Positions 1 through 14,800 of a stretch of DNA of 64,000 nt are shown here, one piece after another; the first letter of the stretch is position 1; each line of letters opens with the position of its first letter. Position numbers and translations under genes: made by a program. Source of the stretch: Dioscorea cayenensis subsp. rotundata (lineage: Eukaryota; Streptophyta; Magnoliopsida; Dioscoreales; Dioscoreaceae). The notes below the pieces were generated by a model that did no database searches, was not told the origin of the DNA, and was given only the letters and a program-made list of their open reading frames with translations. Location: assembly GCF_009730915.1 (NCBI RefSeq), contig NC_052475.1, positions 21,634,285-21,698,284 on the forward strand, read 5' to 3'.

Positions 1-196
1 ACGTCCAAATGGGTTGCTTCTTTGTCTCGATAAATAATCTCCCACTTCCTTCGCCGCTGCCCTTCTTTTGCTCTTTCTCTCTCCGAGATCTCTTCCGTTC
101 TCTCGATCCCTTGATGCCCTAGTTTCTCAATCGAGCTTCGTGCGCGGTTCCTCGGCGGTGTTGCGAATTGGGGGTGCTCTAATGCTTGGATCTGTG
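1..196 (+). other. 5' UTR exon (non-coding first exon) of the Raf-like kinase gene
   Basis: The stretch is GC-richer than what follows and rich in CT tracts (ctctttctctctccgag), typical of a plant leader. It ends at a good splice donor (GTG|GTGAGT, about 196). The first usable ATG of the kinase reading frame lies in the next exon at 2826, so this exon would be untranslated and followed by a long leader intron of about 2.6 kb. The transcription start cannot be fixed because the window opens here; no TATA box is visible. A small ATG at 183 precedes the donor and is not in a recognisable coding frame. Confidence 0.6.
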
Positions 197-2825
197 GTGA
201 GTTATCTCTCTTTCTCCGGATTTTTTCGGTGCTGTCGGTTGTTTTGATTCGTTCTGGGGTTTTCGTGGCTTTTATCGCTTTTGATTTCGATTGGTTTTGG
301 ATCTATTGCTTTGAATTGTGTCCAGTTCTGTGGAAATCCCGAGGTGTTATTGATTTTGGAGCTCATGGAGTGTGGATCGGTTTGATGAGTTTCAATGGAT
401 AGCGATTGAAAGATCATAAGGATCTTTGAGGTTTTTTCCATTAATCAACCAATGCATCTCCTTAGGCGTGTTTGTTTGCTTGTTTCTTCGATTATTACAG
501 AGCTCCTAGTCTTTGTTCTGTTATTTTTGAAAAGATTAGGAGGGTCACATACTACTTTGTAGTTTGTAGTTTGTAGTTTGAGAGGGTTTGTTGTGGCTTG
601 CTAGTGTGTGGCACGCTATATTTAATTCAGATGATGACTAGCCTTCTCCAGTGTGATCCAAGTTTGACACTGTGTTATCTTATATTTTTGTTGAGCTTAA
701 GTTCATTAGTGAGGCATTTGTTATGATGTTAACAGTTGATGTCACTCAAGCAAAACTATCTTCAAATTGCCTATGAGTTTTACAAGTAAGACATTTGCAT
801 AGAGATGCAAATATAACAGTAGAAGTTCTACTTAATGAGTTAATTGTTCTATCGCTTGGGGAAGAGATGGAATAATTGCATCAAGATATGATTCATTTTG
901 TTGCCATAATTCTACCAATAGCTTGATATATGTTTCATTATAGTTATGAGTATGAAAATTCAAAAGAAGAAGGATGAAGATTTCTTGAAAGCAAATGAAT
1001 TAGGAGATTGTTGGGCGAACATAAGAAGCTGAATTGTGAGTTACTTTCATATTCTAGTTAAGAGCCTTATAGTTACTTATTTTGTACTTTACATTTGCTG
1101 AGAGTTTTGGTTAATCTCAAAGGAAACTACCAACTTCTAGCTTTGACAGACAAATAGTTTGAGTTGGTTTTGTTTGAACCTAATGTAATTGTTTTGAATT
1201 GAAAAGAATAATTATCACCTTGTCCGTGACCTATATGTGGGAAGAAATTTCAACATCGAACTAAAACATAATGGTGAATGATGGATAATGTTTATTGGGA
1301 GAACTGGATCATTCTTAACTTGAACAATTATGTGCCATTGTGGTAGGTGGTAGTCTTTCTAGGTGTCTTGGTGCTTTTGGTTTACCATCTTGATGAGGGA
1401 CACCTGTAGGTACCTCTATATACCAAATTAAGGTTAATTGAATTTCTGGTCTACTAGCCATTGAACCCAGTTATGGCAAACATTTAGTGACACATGCTTC
1501 TTTGTATTTGAGTTGGATGTTTAACTTGTGAAATATTTACTTTAACTATTTTCTGTTAGGATGTTGTGCAATAGGTTGTTTATACCAGTAGTTACAGCAT
1601 GTATCTTTCTTGTAACTTTAGTCTCCTATTTGATAAAAAAAAAATTGAAATAACCTATGCTCACTGGTCTCACACTGTGCAAGAAAATTGTGACGTACTT
1701 TTTGAGGACAGGTAATGAACATCTTGTGTGCTTTTGAAGCCCTTTTTTGTATATGGCTATATAGATAGATTTATATACACTTGTACATACTAAAATTTAT
1801 GCTTCTTTGTGCATCGTTATGCATGCGTGATCAACTAATTTCAAGTTATTAAACATCAATGCTCAGTATTTGCTCTTTCATATATCCTTGATCATCCTAT
1901 TTAATATTTTAATAAATTCTTGTAACTGCATTTCTGTTGGGACTACAATTTATGATTATTCTAAACGAAGGACTTCTGAAAATTTCATCTCTTCTAATAT
2001 AAAGTTTCTTTTGTGAAACATCATTTCCTTCTTATTCTATGCTTCATCATCTTTTCTGAAGTTGTTCTGATCTCATTATGGTTAATATGACTTCTTAGTA
2101 ATTTGATTCTTATAAACGGCCACCATAGCGTTTTTCTTCCGTTTAACAGCCATTTATCAGTTTTTACTTGGGAAATTGGTGAACCACTATGTACCTAGTT
2201 CAGCCAAAAACCTCTAAATCTATTTGCCACTTTTAGTCCAAATCTTTAATGCATTTTTATCTTTCTCATAACTTCAAATCCAAAGAACTCATTTTTTGCT
2301 CAAGTTGGCAAGTCCTCAAAGGGAATGACAAATCCACCATATATTGATGTGATTTCCACTAAGTAAATCGTCATATAAAGCCATTTTTCTTTGCTACTCC
2401 CATCTTTGGCTACACACGGTTTTGTTTCATTTCTTTAATATTCAAATCTTTAATTATCTGTTTTTGGTTCATTTTTAATTCTGTTCACTATTTGGTTTTT
2501 CTACCTTCTTCTACCTTGCTGTATTAGAAAGACTCTTTTTTATAATGCCTGTTATCTTTTGGTATAAGTTTTGTTGGTGATGTTCAGAAAGTATATCATT
2601 GATTTTCTAGATTATCTTTTATCAAGAAGAATGTTACCCCGTGCTGGGAACTATTTACATAAATTTGTACACTTTGTAGGTTTAAGAATCTGTGACCAAT
2701 GATGATGCAGAAAACAAATATGTGTTTGGACTTCCTCTAGTCCAAGCATTCTTTTTCTTCACCTGGTGTCCTTCATGGGTTGAGATGTGAGACGAAATGA
2801 ATTTATATTTTAGATATTATTTGAG

Positions 2826-5800
2826 ATGGAGGGGATGCCAGGTGATTCTGGACAATCTGAACCGGGACCTTCTAATTCTACGTGGTGGCCCTCAGATTTT
2901 ATGGAAAAGTTACAGTCTATCTCCTTGGACCCACATGAAAGGAGTTCAAATATTAGACAATCTGCAGACAATGTTGGACAAAAGGAACTTTTATCTTCAA
3001 GTGCTTCTCAGGTTTTGTGGGCCACTGGAGCTTTGTTAGATCCGATTCCAAATGGATTCTACTCCATTATTCCGGTGAGTCAAAACTTTATGTCTTAGTG
3101 ATCTGTGATAGTTCTCTTCTTACTGACATAGCCGCATTGCTTGAATAGGTCTAATAAATATAAGCTCTGGTGAATGTCGCTTGGGATATTTTTACCTTAC
3201 CTGCGTGAAGTTCTATATTTCTCCATGTACTGCAGTATATTCTGTTTTAAATATTAATCAGGTGGTTGTGTAGAGTCACCAACCTAGTTTTAATTTCTAA
3301 CCCACATGAAAAGTTCTTTGTTGGCACTCAATTGTATTATTTTCTTGCGTATCTTATTTTGTAACTTGCATTGGCATATGTACTCTTTCTTTTAAATAAT
3401 TCTAAGATATGTGTGTTTGGATTTCCTAGTTGAAAATGTGACTTTGACGGTAGATTCAGATTCTTATGCTTGATAAACGCACATGCACTACTTTGACATA
3501 TCCTTCATCAAAACTTGCTTATCTACATCATATGCATTTTTTTAGCGTGCTTATGTTTTTGCTGTAAAGCCTCTATTGGTCCCTAAACTAAAATATCATT
3601 GTTTGTCTTTGTCCCTTAACTGAAAAAATATTCATTTTTGTCACACAACCAGGCAATTTTGTTATTTTTGCTCCATCAGTCACAATGATTAACGTCATCC
3701 TACAGACTTTAGTGTGTCCGATTGGGTTGACTGCCACCAACATGGATATCATGTGGACGAGCAAAAGATAATTTATTTATTTTGTGTTGTTGATGTGGAC
3801 AATGTGCCACATTTTATTTTTCCAAGCCAACATCATAATAACAATTAAGTTAAATTTTCCCCGGCTCCATGTGGTTTTCGCATCTCCATGTCAACTTGGT
3901 CGTATACATCAGGTCATCGATTGGCATCCATACAGATACAGTCGGTCTAGTTGACAGATGCGAATGAACATTGTTATGTCCCCTAGTTTAGGGATGGACA
4001 ATGGCTTTATGTATATCAGACTTTTTACCACAAATTATTAGATATTTAATTATATGCTGCTTATGTGTAGTCCTCTGCTTTCCTTATAATAGTTCTTTCT
4101 GTCAGCTTATTCATTTTGTATAACTATCGCTTTGCTAAATTTGTAGATATTTAATTTTAAATAGTGAATATAAAGATTATTACTTTTAGCTTGAAATGTT
4201 GATTCAATAAAAGTTTATGATATGCATAACATACTTTTCTGGCAAAAGTGCATTTGTTACATACTATATCTAAGGAGGCTTAATATTGTACTGGCACATT
4301 TGCACATAAAGAAAAAAAAAAGAATAGAAAAGAATCTCACCTTAAACATGAACAGTCATCTATGCTCACAATATCACCTTAGTTTTATTTGAGTACTGAA
4401 TGTCTTATCCATATAGACACCAATATGTGATTCTCATGACAACCAATACTTCCTCTTTCAATTTTTCTCTAATATATATATTTTTCTTTTTTAATGATTA
4501 ATTCCACCAAAAGCTAATCATCACCAAATCTCATTTTTTGCAGGATAAAAAATTGAAAGAGCTCTTTGAGACAATTCCAACTCTGGAGGACCTATGTTCT
4601 CTTTGTATGGAGAAGCTTAGGGCTGATATCATTCTTGTAGATGCAGAGAAGGATAAGAAGCTCACTATGCTCAAGCATTTGAGTGCAGCGTTGGTGAAAG
4701 GAGCAAATTCCAATCCGGCTTCACTAATAAAAAAACTTGCTGGTTTGGTATATATTTATGTGTTTTACCTAGTTGTCTTCATATTCATTCTTGTCATTTT
4801 CCACAATATCGTTTGCTTAGAAAGGGCAGAAAGAAACATATAATTGCTGCACATTGATTTTTATGGTGACTTTTTTTTTCCTTTTGTCTCTACTTGAATC
4901 CTTTACTATTCAATTTTGTTCTTCATAGCCCAGATTTTTATTTATTTATTTTTTTATGTATCTGTTCAAAATTTGTAATTTCAAGCCATGACCATAGTTT
5001 AAGTGAGTACTGAATAGAGAACTCGCTATGTAAATTCTCATGGTTGATTATTTTTTCTTGTCAAATTACAGGTTGCTGATGTTTATAAAAGGTCAAATAC
5101 AGAGCTAAGTCCTGCCAAAGCTGCTACTGAAGAAGGCTCACACTTGATGGAACATAAAGGCATCCAACTATTAGGTCAAATAAGGCATGGATCCTGCCGG
5201 CCTCGAGCGATTTTGTTCAAAGTTCTTGCAGATTCTGTAGGACTTGAGAGCAAGCTTGTGGTGGTAATGTTTCATTCCCTTTTTTTCGTTAGATATGGCA
5301 TTATCATGGATTTAATTCCATATTTTTCCACACCTATATGTTATTTGCTGAAGCCAACATTTGTGGTGTTACTTTAAGGGTATTACTTATAATTGGCAGT
5401 TTTATCACTCTGTTTCTCTATTTTGTTTTGCAGGGAATCCCTAGTGATGGTGCTGTTGAATACACTGATTCATATAAGCATATGTCTGTGGTTGTTGTGC
5501 TCAACTCTGTAGAACTACTGGTTGATCTCATGCGATTTCCAGGACAGCTAATTCCATTCTCAGCCAAGGCGATATTTTTTTCACACTTCTCTGCAGCAGG
5601 GGAGAGCGATTCTGCTGAGAATGACTCCTGTGATTCACCTCTTGAACCCAACAGCCCTTTATGTGGTTTTTCTGATAGACAAGATGTTGAATGGTAAGTT
5701 GCTTTTTTATCTATAAGAACTTCCTCCTGCTTTTGCGCAGATCACTGTTTGGTGATAATCTTATTTGAGAAGTCAACTATATTATAATGCAGTCATGAGT

Positions 5801-8800
5801 AGGTCTGGACAGGTAGTTTCAAAGTTCACTGAAAATGTGCAGCACATGAACGTCTGTTTGCATTAAGGGTACACTTATATCTGATGTCATTTTTGTGGCA
5901 CTAAATTGCTTGAGATACTAGATGTTGGAAAAATGTGTTCCTCGCCTCTAAATCTATCAGCTTACCCTTTTCTTTTCTATTTTTAATGTTTATCATTTAT
6001 TATGAAAGGTGTAGATTTTGCAAACTGTATTTATTTTTCTCATTAAGTGATGAATAGTTGTTTCCCTGTTATACTTATTTTATTTTTGATTATTTATTTG
6101 AGTTATAACTGCTTGTGTGATCATTTTACATGTCCAAAAATTATTCATGTGGCATAATAGTTTTATTTTTCACTAGTCATAATTATTGTTCATGATCTAA
6201 GCTCATTTTCTCCTGTAGTGGAGAGCAAGATGAAAACCTACAATCTTTGTGTCAGCGGAGAGCTGATGCATCATCAAATGTTTCTGGTCATTCATTGCGC
6301 AACATCATGTTGAGACCAACAACATTTGTGGAGAGTAAACTTAGGTCCGTAACACTTAAGTACGATTTGGGAATCTTGTTATTGTTCTCATCTTTGGTGA
6401 AGGTTTCATTGGTAATCTGCATATATCCTCTATAGAAGTGGATGACTTTGTATATCATATGAAAAATAATATTTGCTTACATGCCCTTGTAAGCCATTAT
6501 TATTTGTATATATGTTGCTTGGGTATATTCAGACTCTATGCAAATAATTATGGTTTGGGATGGTATAAAAGAGCCCATTTTTCATTTTTAATGTTTCTTC
6601 TTTTTATAATGTATTTCCACGCATTTGATGCTCAATTCCTTTTACTGTTGATTTAATTTATTTCAGCTTATCACATAGTGAGCCCAACATTGCGAATGCT
6701 TTTTGGAGAAGTGGTAGGAGGAGAGCTGTTGCTGAACAACAACGAACTGCTAGTTCAAGGTCTTATTACTCGAGCTTTTATCTGTTTTTCACCTTTAATG
6801 AAGGCCTTCTTGTTTTATATTTACGTGAAAATGATTTTTGGTCTACTTATCTTTTTGTATGTGGGCACTGGCTTGATTAAGTTTCCACAGTTGTTAATAC
6901 AATTGATGGTCACCTTTTATTTTCTTTTCATTTCTTATTTATTATTATTATTTTTTTTTAATGATTGTATGCATGACATGAGTTCCATGTGACATGGTGA
7001 ATGAGTGTATAAATCAGGTCAGGGTGGCAGTTTAATCCCTAGCCAAACCCAGCTTTTGAATTTCTGTAGCATCCTTTTTCATAATCTGTTTATGCCAAAG
7101 TTTTAAAAGTTTTATCATTACTCTGATGGATTCTATCATACATGTCTTGTCTTGTGCCATGCCTTTAATTCAGCATGTTGCAGCTCTGTCTCTGTGCAAA
7201 AGAAACTTCCTCAGTCTGAATGTAGAATCTTTCTAGTGGAAAACCATGATTTAACACTGCTATGTTCGGAAGGCTATAAATTTATTGCTGGCACTCCTAA
7301 TTTTGACCTAGCTTTCATATACCTGTGGTCCCATCTATGCATTTCGTCCTCAAACTTAAACTTCTCAGTCTTATAACAGCTGGACTTAAGGAATATCATT
7401 GAACAATGAGCACATGCAGGGTCATTTCTCATTTCTATGTACCAACTCATTAGCCAAATATCAATAAAATATGTGAGATTATTTCTTCATGACTTTTACT
7501 GAGGATATGACAAGCTCACTTTTGGATTGGATCTATTGATGCGTTTAGGCACTATCGTCTTTGATGGTTTATGTTGGATTTTGTATCATGCGGAATAATT
7601 TCCTGAAATTAAGTAGGCATGCAATGAACTGTTTTAATATATTCTTCTTGCAGCCCAGAACACCCTCTATCACGAGCACGTGGGAGATCTATGCTTAGTG
7701 GTTATAGACAATCATCATTTAGAGAATATGCTGATGGGGTGGCTGCATCAAGGTACTCAAAGGGAAATTTAAATTTTGAAGTATTTGACATACGATGAGT
7801 TTCTTTCTCCATCTCTCAGTCAAGCATCTATTCCTGGTAGAACAACTATATATCGTACAATTTTATCAGAGTTCAATATTTGTTATATCACTGGCTACAT
7901 CTTTCACTATTTTCTTAATGTGATGCCTTGGTTGTTTTTTCTTAGTTCACTTCTTTCAGACTTCTTTTTTTCTTAGCTTGTTAGCTGCAATTCGTAACAG
8001 AAGATTTTGCATTTTAATTGATGAATTGTTTAATTATTTGGAGCGTGCATATAGCATAAGCCACTACCCGTCACATTCCCTAGTTGGCAACCAGACTCCT
8101 TCCTTCCTTCAGAGCTCTCTTTTTTGTAGCTGTAAACTGAGGATGATTAATCCTTTTCACAATGCTTTTCAACCAGTCGTCCTCTTTTCCTCTGTTTTTT
8201 TATTATGTAATTCCTTTGCCTTCCTCAGAACTTTACACGTCACCCCTTTATTTTCCCATTTCTTCTTCTTCTGTTCATAGGAGTGCTGAACTAAAATGGC
8301 ACCATATAGTTTTAGTAAATTTTAGGAAACAAGAGAACATAGCCATCAAGTTTATCTAGCTACTTTTGTTTATTAACTGTCAATATATCTTTCGTAAAAC
8401 TCACTCAAGGAACCAGCATGCGTGTATATTTTTGTTTATTTAATCATATCTTTTCATTAGATGAAAAGCTAGAAAGACATGGGTGAGATTTTTAAATGGT
8501 TTAGAGTATATCCGATACTAGATACTGTATTTTTTTTCAAGAAAAGAGCTTATCATCAATGATGTGCATGGGTTTTTTCAAATATCCATCAGGCATCTTA
8601 TTATCAATGATGTGTGTGGCTTTGTTCCCAAGTAGGTTTAAAATTTCTGATTCTAAATTTAGAACTTTTAAATGTTGAATGTTATCTCTGAAGTTATTTT
8701 TATGAGTTTGTGCTCTAAAATGTGTAATTTTAGCCTAAGAATGACACATTTTTAAGGTTCTTTGTGCCTATCTCATTGTTATTGATGGAGATCCTGACTT

Positions 8801-11800
8801 ATTGCCCAACTTATGCTTGCATTCAGATAGCTTGTTTACTGATTTTTTTTTTTACACTTAAATATGTAAACTATTTCTTTTTAACGTGTTCCTTTGGCCT
8901 AAGAAATTGGAATCTTGCTTTAGTCAATCTGTCTCTTAAAACACATTCTTGAGTTTTGTACTCTGCTTTTCTCCATCGTTCTGTTCTTTGAGCATGCAAT
9001 GATATAGTTGTTCCTTGTATTTGCCTGCTTTATTTTTTTCCATTTGCAAATATACCTTTCAAGAAATGCATTGGCAGTCTATGTTTTGTTTTTAATGGAA
9101 GCATATGAACTATGTACTTGTTTTATCACTTGCAGGTCAGATGGCGCTTCAACATCTGATGTTCGTAGGATTCGAAGAAGAAGCATCAGCATCACACCTG
9201 AAATTAGTGATGATATTGTGAGGTGATTTATCTTACAATACAGGCCTTTTCTTATTGCAATTAATCCTTCTATAGTTAGTTTTTTGGAAAATTAGCAAAA
9301 TTCCTATGTCAAAAATTTTTGCCCTTATTTTTATTTGTTACTCTAGATTTTCAAATTTTAATTTGTTTATGGAATTTTGAACCACTCGGGGAATGGGAAC
9401 AAATATTATAAAGCAGAGAAATATTAAACGTAAACAAGAAATGCTAAACATTAAAAAATAATAATAATAATAATAATAAAACAAATATGAGAGATGCTTA
9501 ACGGAGTCCGAGCCCCCAGTGTTTAAGATTATTTGTATTTAGCTTTTATTAAATTCAAAATTAAAAAGAATTGAAACTTACTAGAATATGCAGAAAAGAG
9601 GAATATGTTCAGCCCTTTTCCTTCCATGGTGGACCTGATGCCAATTGGTAGTTGGCTGCTAGGAACACCTTTTTCTTGCCCTCGTTACAGAAGTAATGGG
9701 AATAACGATCATGTGAAGAGTTAATTAAATCATTATTTCTTCATTCATTTAGCCATCAGCCTCTGTTGTGTATTTGTCATGGCTTGTTTGTTTGATTTGC
9801 CTCCTTATGCATCCACCGTTAAGAAAGTGATGTGATATTTTCATTGGCCAGCTTAGATGTTCCTTTCATGCAATTTATTTGAAGGAGGGGAACTATTTGC
9901 AATCTTTTTTTTTTAAGACTTCTTGCAGCCTATTATTTTTCCCCATACTGTTTTTTCATTACTTGAAAATTTTTTAATATATATAAGTAGATTTGACCTT
10001 AGAGTGAACTAATTTTTTGATATATAATCAAGTCTATTTTTGTAAATGTAGGTGCATCTTACATAGGTGCAATTTGCTGTAACCATGAAGGTTATAGATG
10101 GTTTACATGTGGGTAACCATGCTTCATGAGTTGGTTTTTATTTTAGGCATCACACTGTTCATTTAGTGTACTTTGAATGGTTTCATTTTGTGCGGGGCCT
10201 TTATTACAATTTATGTTTTGCATCTATAGTGTTGCATCACCCCATTGTAAGCAATCATGAATGCTCATTTAAAATATAATCTGGTACTGGTAGTACGCCA
10301 GCTTCTCATGCTTTTCTTGTTCAATCTTTTTGCAGGGCTGTTCGAGCAATGAATGAAACACTAAAGCGAAATCGTCTCCTGCAGGATGGAGGCGAAGAAG
10401 GTTCTAATACATACTTGAGAAATGAAATCAACAATATGCAGGGTTCACCCAAAAATGTATGTTAGATCTGATCTTTTGAGTAAATATTTGGATTTTTTTT
10501 CCATTTCTTATGTATTTATTTAAGTTAGAAATGATACATTTCTCTATATATCTCATGATGAGATAGTTTTATATGAATACAGCAAAATGGATAGCTGGTT
10601 GAGTTCTAATTATCTTACTCTGCATGAGAGATATCCCGTGTGCTCTATTTCAAAATTCTGATGTCTTCCATGTAATGTAATTCTATTGAGATGCCTTTGT
10701 TCTTGAATCAAAATTCTCTCATTTTCTCATCTAGAGAATGTATACTTCTCTTGTTAAGCACAAAGCTTCTGTAATTATAACCTTACGCTTTCTTCTCTAC
10801 TTTTTACTTTTCTTCTTCCCTTGAACTATTCTTTAATTTATGTTCCCCCAGGATCAGCATTGCTGGTCATAGGAGACCTGATATAAAATTTGAAGAAGCA
10901 ACAATACTTCTTTATTTATATTTGGACCTTTAACATCAGTGAGTCACTGATATCATCTATTTTTAATGTTTCGCTTTATATGTAGTAAATAAACAATCTT
11001 GCTCAACAATTAATAACAATTATTAATGTTCAACACAAAGGCAACAATTGACGCTGATGCTTTCCCAAGAAAATTTTTTCAAATGATATTGGGACATGAG
11101 GTTGTTATATGATCCAACCATACAATGTACATTTGATCATCTGTTGTATGAATTGGTATGATGGAGTTGATTGGTGCTGTTTCGAGTTGATTAAGTATGA
11201 CTATAGAATAGATTACAGTAATATAATTATTAATAGTCTTACATCGGTTACGTTAGTAAATATGGATATAAGCATATAGGTATGGGCCTCTCATCCTGTT
11301 AGGTTGAATTGATCCTAAAGAATATGTGGCATCAGCATGGTTGGCTAGAACTTATCAAGTGACCCACCCATTGAAATAACTAACAGTGCCGCACAGGCAA
11401 GTTAGCAAATATGGATATACTTTTGCATCTCTCATTCTATTACCTTTAAGCTTTTGGGTTGAAGCAAGCCCAAAACAATGTGTTTGATTTGCATCTGACA
11501 CACAACCTTTGTAGGAAATCACAAGTTGGTTCAGAATAATTGATTTTGCCTCACATAATCCTCATCAGTTCTGTGGGGACATGAGGTTATCATATGATCC
11601 AACCATACGGTATACTTTTGATCATCTGTTGCGCTCTAACTCATGTCAATAGACCAGCCTCCGAACCAAGATGCTTTAGAAATTCTTTTGCATGTTCTGT
11701 TTCCTGATTGTTGTCGACCTCCTTAATTTATTAAGAGAGTGTTGAATTTTCATTAGCAAATTGTGTCTATTAATCCTCTTGATTGTGGACATGATTTAAT

Positions 11801-14800
11801 TTATCTTAAAGCGAGTATATGTTCATTATGATTGAACTTCCCGTTTGATGATCGATAATGAACTTTGATGTCATTTTTTAAACTACCTGCATTTTTGTTG
11901 CTCATTAAAGAAATCTTCAATGGCTGGAAGGCTTATAATCATGATAGTCTTCTGCTTTTAGCTTTATGTCAGCCAAGCTATGATGGCCTTGTTGTGATTT
12001 CTTATCGTCTTTGTTCCCACAATTGGATTTTTCACTTCTTAATGACCTTTACCATTGTCTTTAATCTAGGAATCAAGCTTTCCTAGTGGTGGCCATCACA
12101 AGGAACCAACTGATATATCTGGCGGTTATAATAGCTCAAGAAAGCAAATAAATTCTACTCAGAAAGCAATATCATTACCTTCATCCCCTCATGAATTCGG
12201 GGATCCTACTGCAGAAATAAGTGAAACTTCTTCTGACTTCTTAAGCACTGATGTGTTGGTGTCAACATGGAACAAAGTCTTGCAATCTTCACCCTTTCTG
12301 AATAAACCTCTATTACCTTTCCAAGAATGGAACATTGATTTCTCGGAGCTTACCGTTGGCACTCGTGTTGGGATAGGTAAGTGCTTGTTTTATATTCATT
12401 CAATTCTTTGATATTCTGTGTATAAGATGTGTTTTCACCTTCTCAAATTGGTTAGAGAATATTTTCTCAGGTGATAAATTTTTCATACTTAAGTTATTAA
12501 TATTTATTAGCTTTAAATGATAACAGCGGTAATTTAAATTTACTGTCTTGTTATTCGAACTATACTGTTATTGTTGCCTTTTATGTCTGGTTTCATAGAA
12601 CATTTTCTGCAGGTTATGGAGAGATCATGCCTGTGACTTTATGTTCGAAACCTGCTAACAGCTTTTGAGGATGTTGCTTGTAATATTTGATTCTTATCAT
12701 TTCAATTAACTGTCTGAACTCCTGCCATTGGTATAGATAATGATATTCAGCAAAGGAATTCATTTACAGTTGAAGCCAGATTAGACTTCCTGAAAGACTT
12801 GGTCTGCTCATAGAAAGCAGTTAATGTTCCAAATTAATTGATTATGTATTCAATTCAGAATGGCCTTCTTTATAAATAGTAAATTTCTGCTCTCCAAAGT
12901 CACAGTTACTTGACATATTTTAAAATAAAATTTGGTGTATGGTTGTTCTCGTCCTCCACTGTATCATTAGTCTAACATGTTGAATGCCATTCAGCCCACC
13001 ACAGTACTTGTTGTCACCACGAATATGAGATTCAAATTTTGAAATATGCACACAGATAACTTATGAAAAGGGAAACAGAACTATGGTTGTAAAACGACTG
13101 ACTATATGAGAATCTGTGAATAACCATTTGTGGATTGAATTGGTAACTGAACTGGCAATTTTTGGCACTATGCTTTGATGATCATACATAGCATGACTTT
13201 GCTCTCTTACCTACCTCTTCCCTTGATCATGGTGAATAATGTGGCTGGTGATGCAGTAAGGTTTTGATTGCATGATAACATGCACATATTGTCCACTTAA
13301 AGGATAGCAAATATTAATGTGCATCCTTTATTAAAGTTTAGGGTTCTTTGGAGAAGTTTTCCGAGGTATATGGAATGGCACAGATGTGGCCATCAAAGTT
13401 TTTCTGGAGCAAGATCTGACAACCGAGAATATGGAAGATTTCTGCAACGAAATTTACATATTGAGGTACCATCTGGTTAGATTCTTGAGAGAACAGTTAA
13501 CTTTTCCTAGTCAAATATTTAGTTATTCTGACTATGATTTTAATTTTTGCCAGCCGCCTACGACATCCAAATGGTACTGATCTATCCCACAACTATGGAG
13601 TTTGCAATTATTTGTTTCAACTTAATGGTTTTGGTTTTGGTTTGGTCCTGTGTAGTTATCTTGTTCCTCGGTGCTTGCATGAAGCCGCCTCACTTATCAA
13701 TGGTCACTGAGTACATGGAAATGGGATCCTTGTATTATCTAATCCATATGAGTGGCCAGAAGAAAAAACTCAGCTGGAGGAAAAGATTGAAAATGCTTCG
13801 TGATATCTGCAGGTAAGATGACTGCTTCATTTTGGATAGCATTTTAATTCCCGATTTGGTAGTCCATTTTCATATTTTCTTGGCTTCGTTTGCATAATTT
13901 GGTTCACTACCATCTCAATTTTGCAACATCATATTACTGTAGCCACTACTTGTAGCTATATGTGCCTTTCCAAGCTTGACCAATATCTACAGCCATGACA
14001 TATTTGTGGAAGTCAATTTCTTTTCTGACATTATGTAAGTGCAAAACTAAATATGTTCAACTAGTAAGAAAAAAGGTGATACTTGGAGGTCTTGTTGTTC
14101 AATACAGAAAAGGTAGGTCTAAAATTGCAATAAATGCATTAGATGAGGCTATAAACAAAACAACCTATATATATTTTTTATTTAATTTAGCAGGTACATA
14201 AATTTATTTAGTTGCTCAAGGGAAATAGTAATTAATTCCATAATAAACATTGTTATTGTGTCTCTGATATTATGAATATCTCTATTATTTTATTGGATTT
14301 TTCTGATTTTCTTCTCATTTGGAACCGTTCATGAATTTTTCGTACGTGATCTTAAATTTGTAGTATGTTTATTTACTCTCAAGAGTCATATTTCCCTTGG
14401 ACTTTGGATGAGATGTCCCAATTGTAATTAATTGAGCTAGTTGTGCAGCTGATTTCTCTCCCTTTATTTATTTATGAGGTGAGCCTCGTCTTCATTCATC
14501 ATCCAATTTCTAGTTGGTCAGAAAAAAGCAATTCCTTTTCTCTGTTTTACACATTTGGACGCTGTTCAATGACATTCAGTGCCTACTCTTTGGTTCTGGT
14601 AATTTATAGGATTCCCAATAATCGGAAGGAGATTCCAAAAATCTCCATGTTTGTTTGTTTTTCTAGGACACTTGCTTTGGTGTTTAACATGACTGTTGCG
14701 GTAACATTGAAACATGCTGTGCTAGTGTGACTCCCACCTTACAGGCAGCTGATCTATGATTGTACTAGTTGGTCTTTCCTTTTGTTTTGTCCAGGATAAA

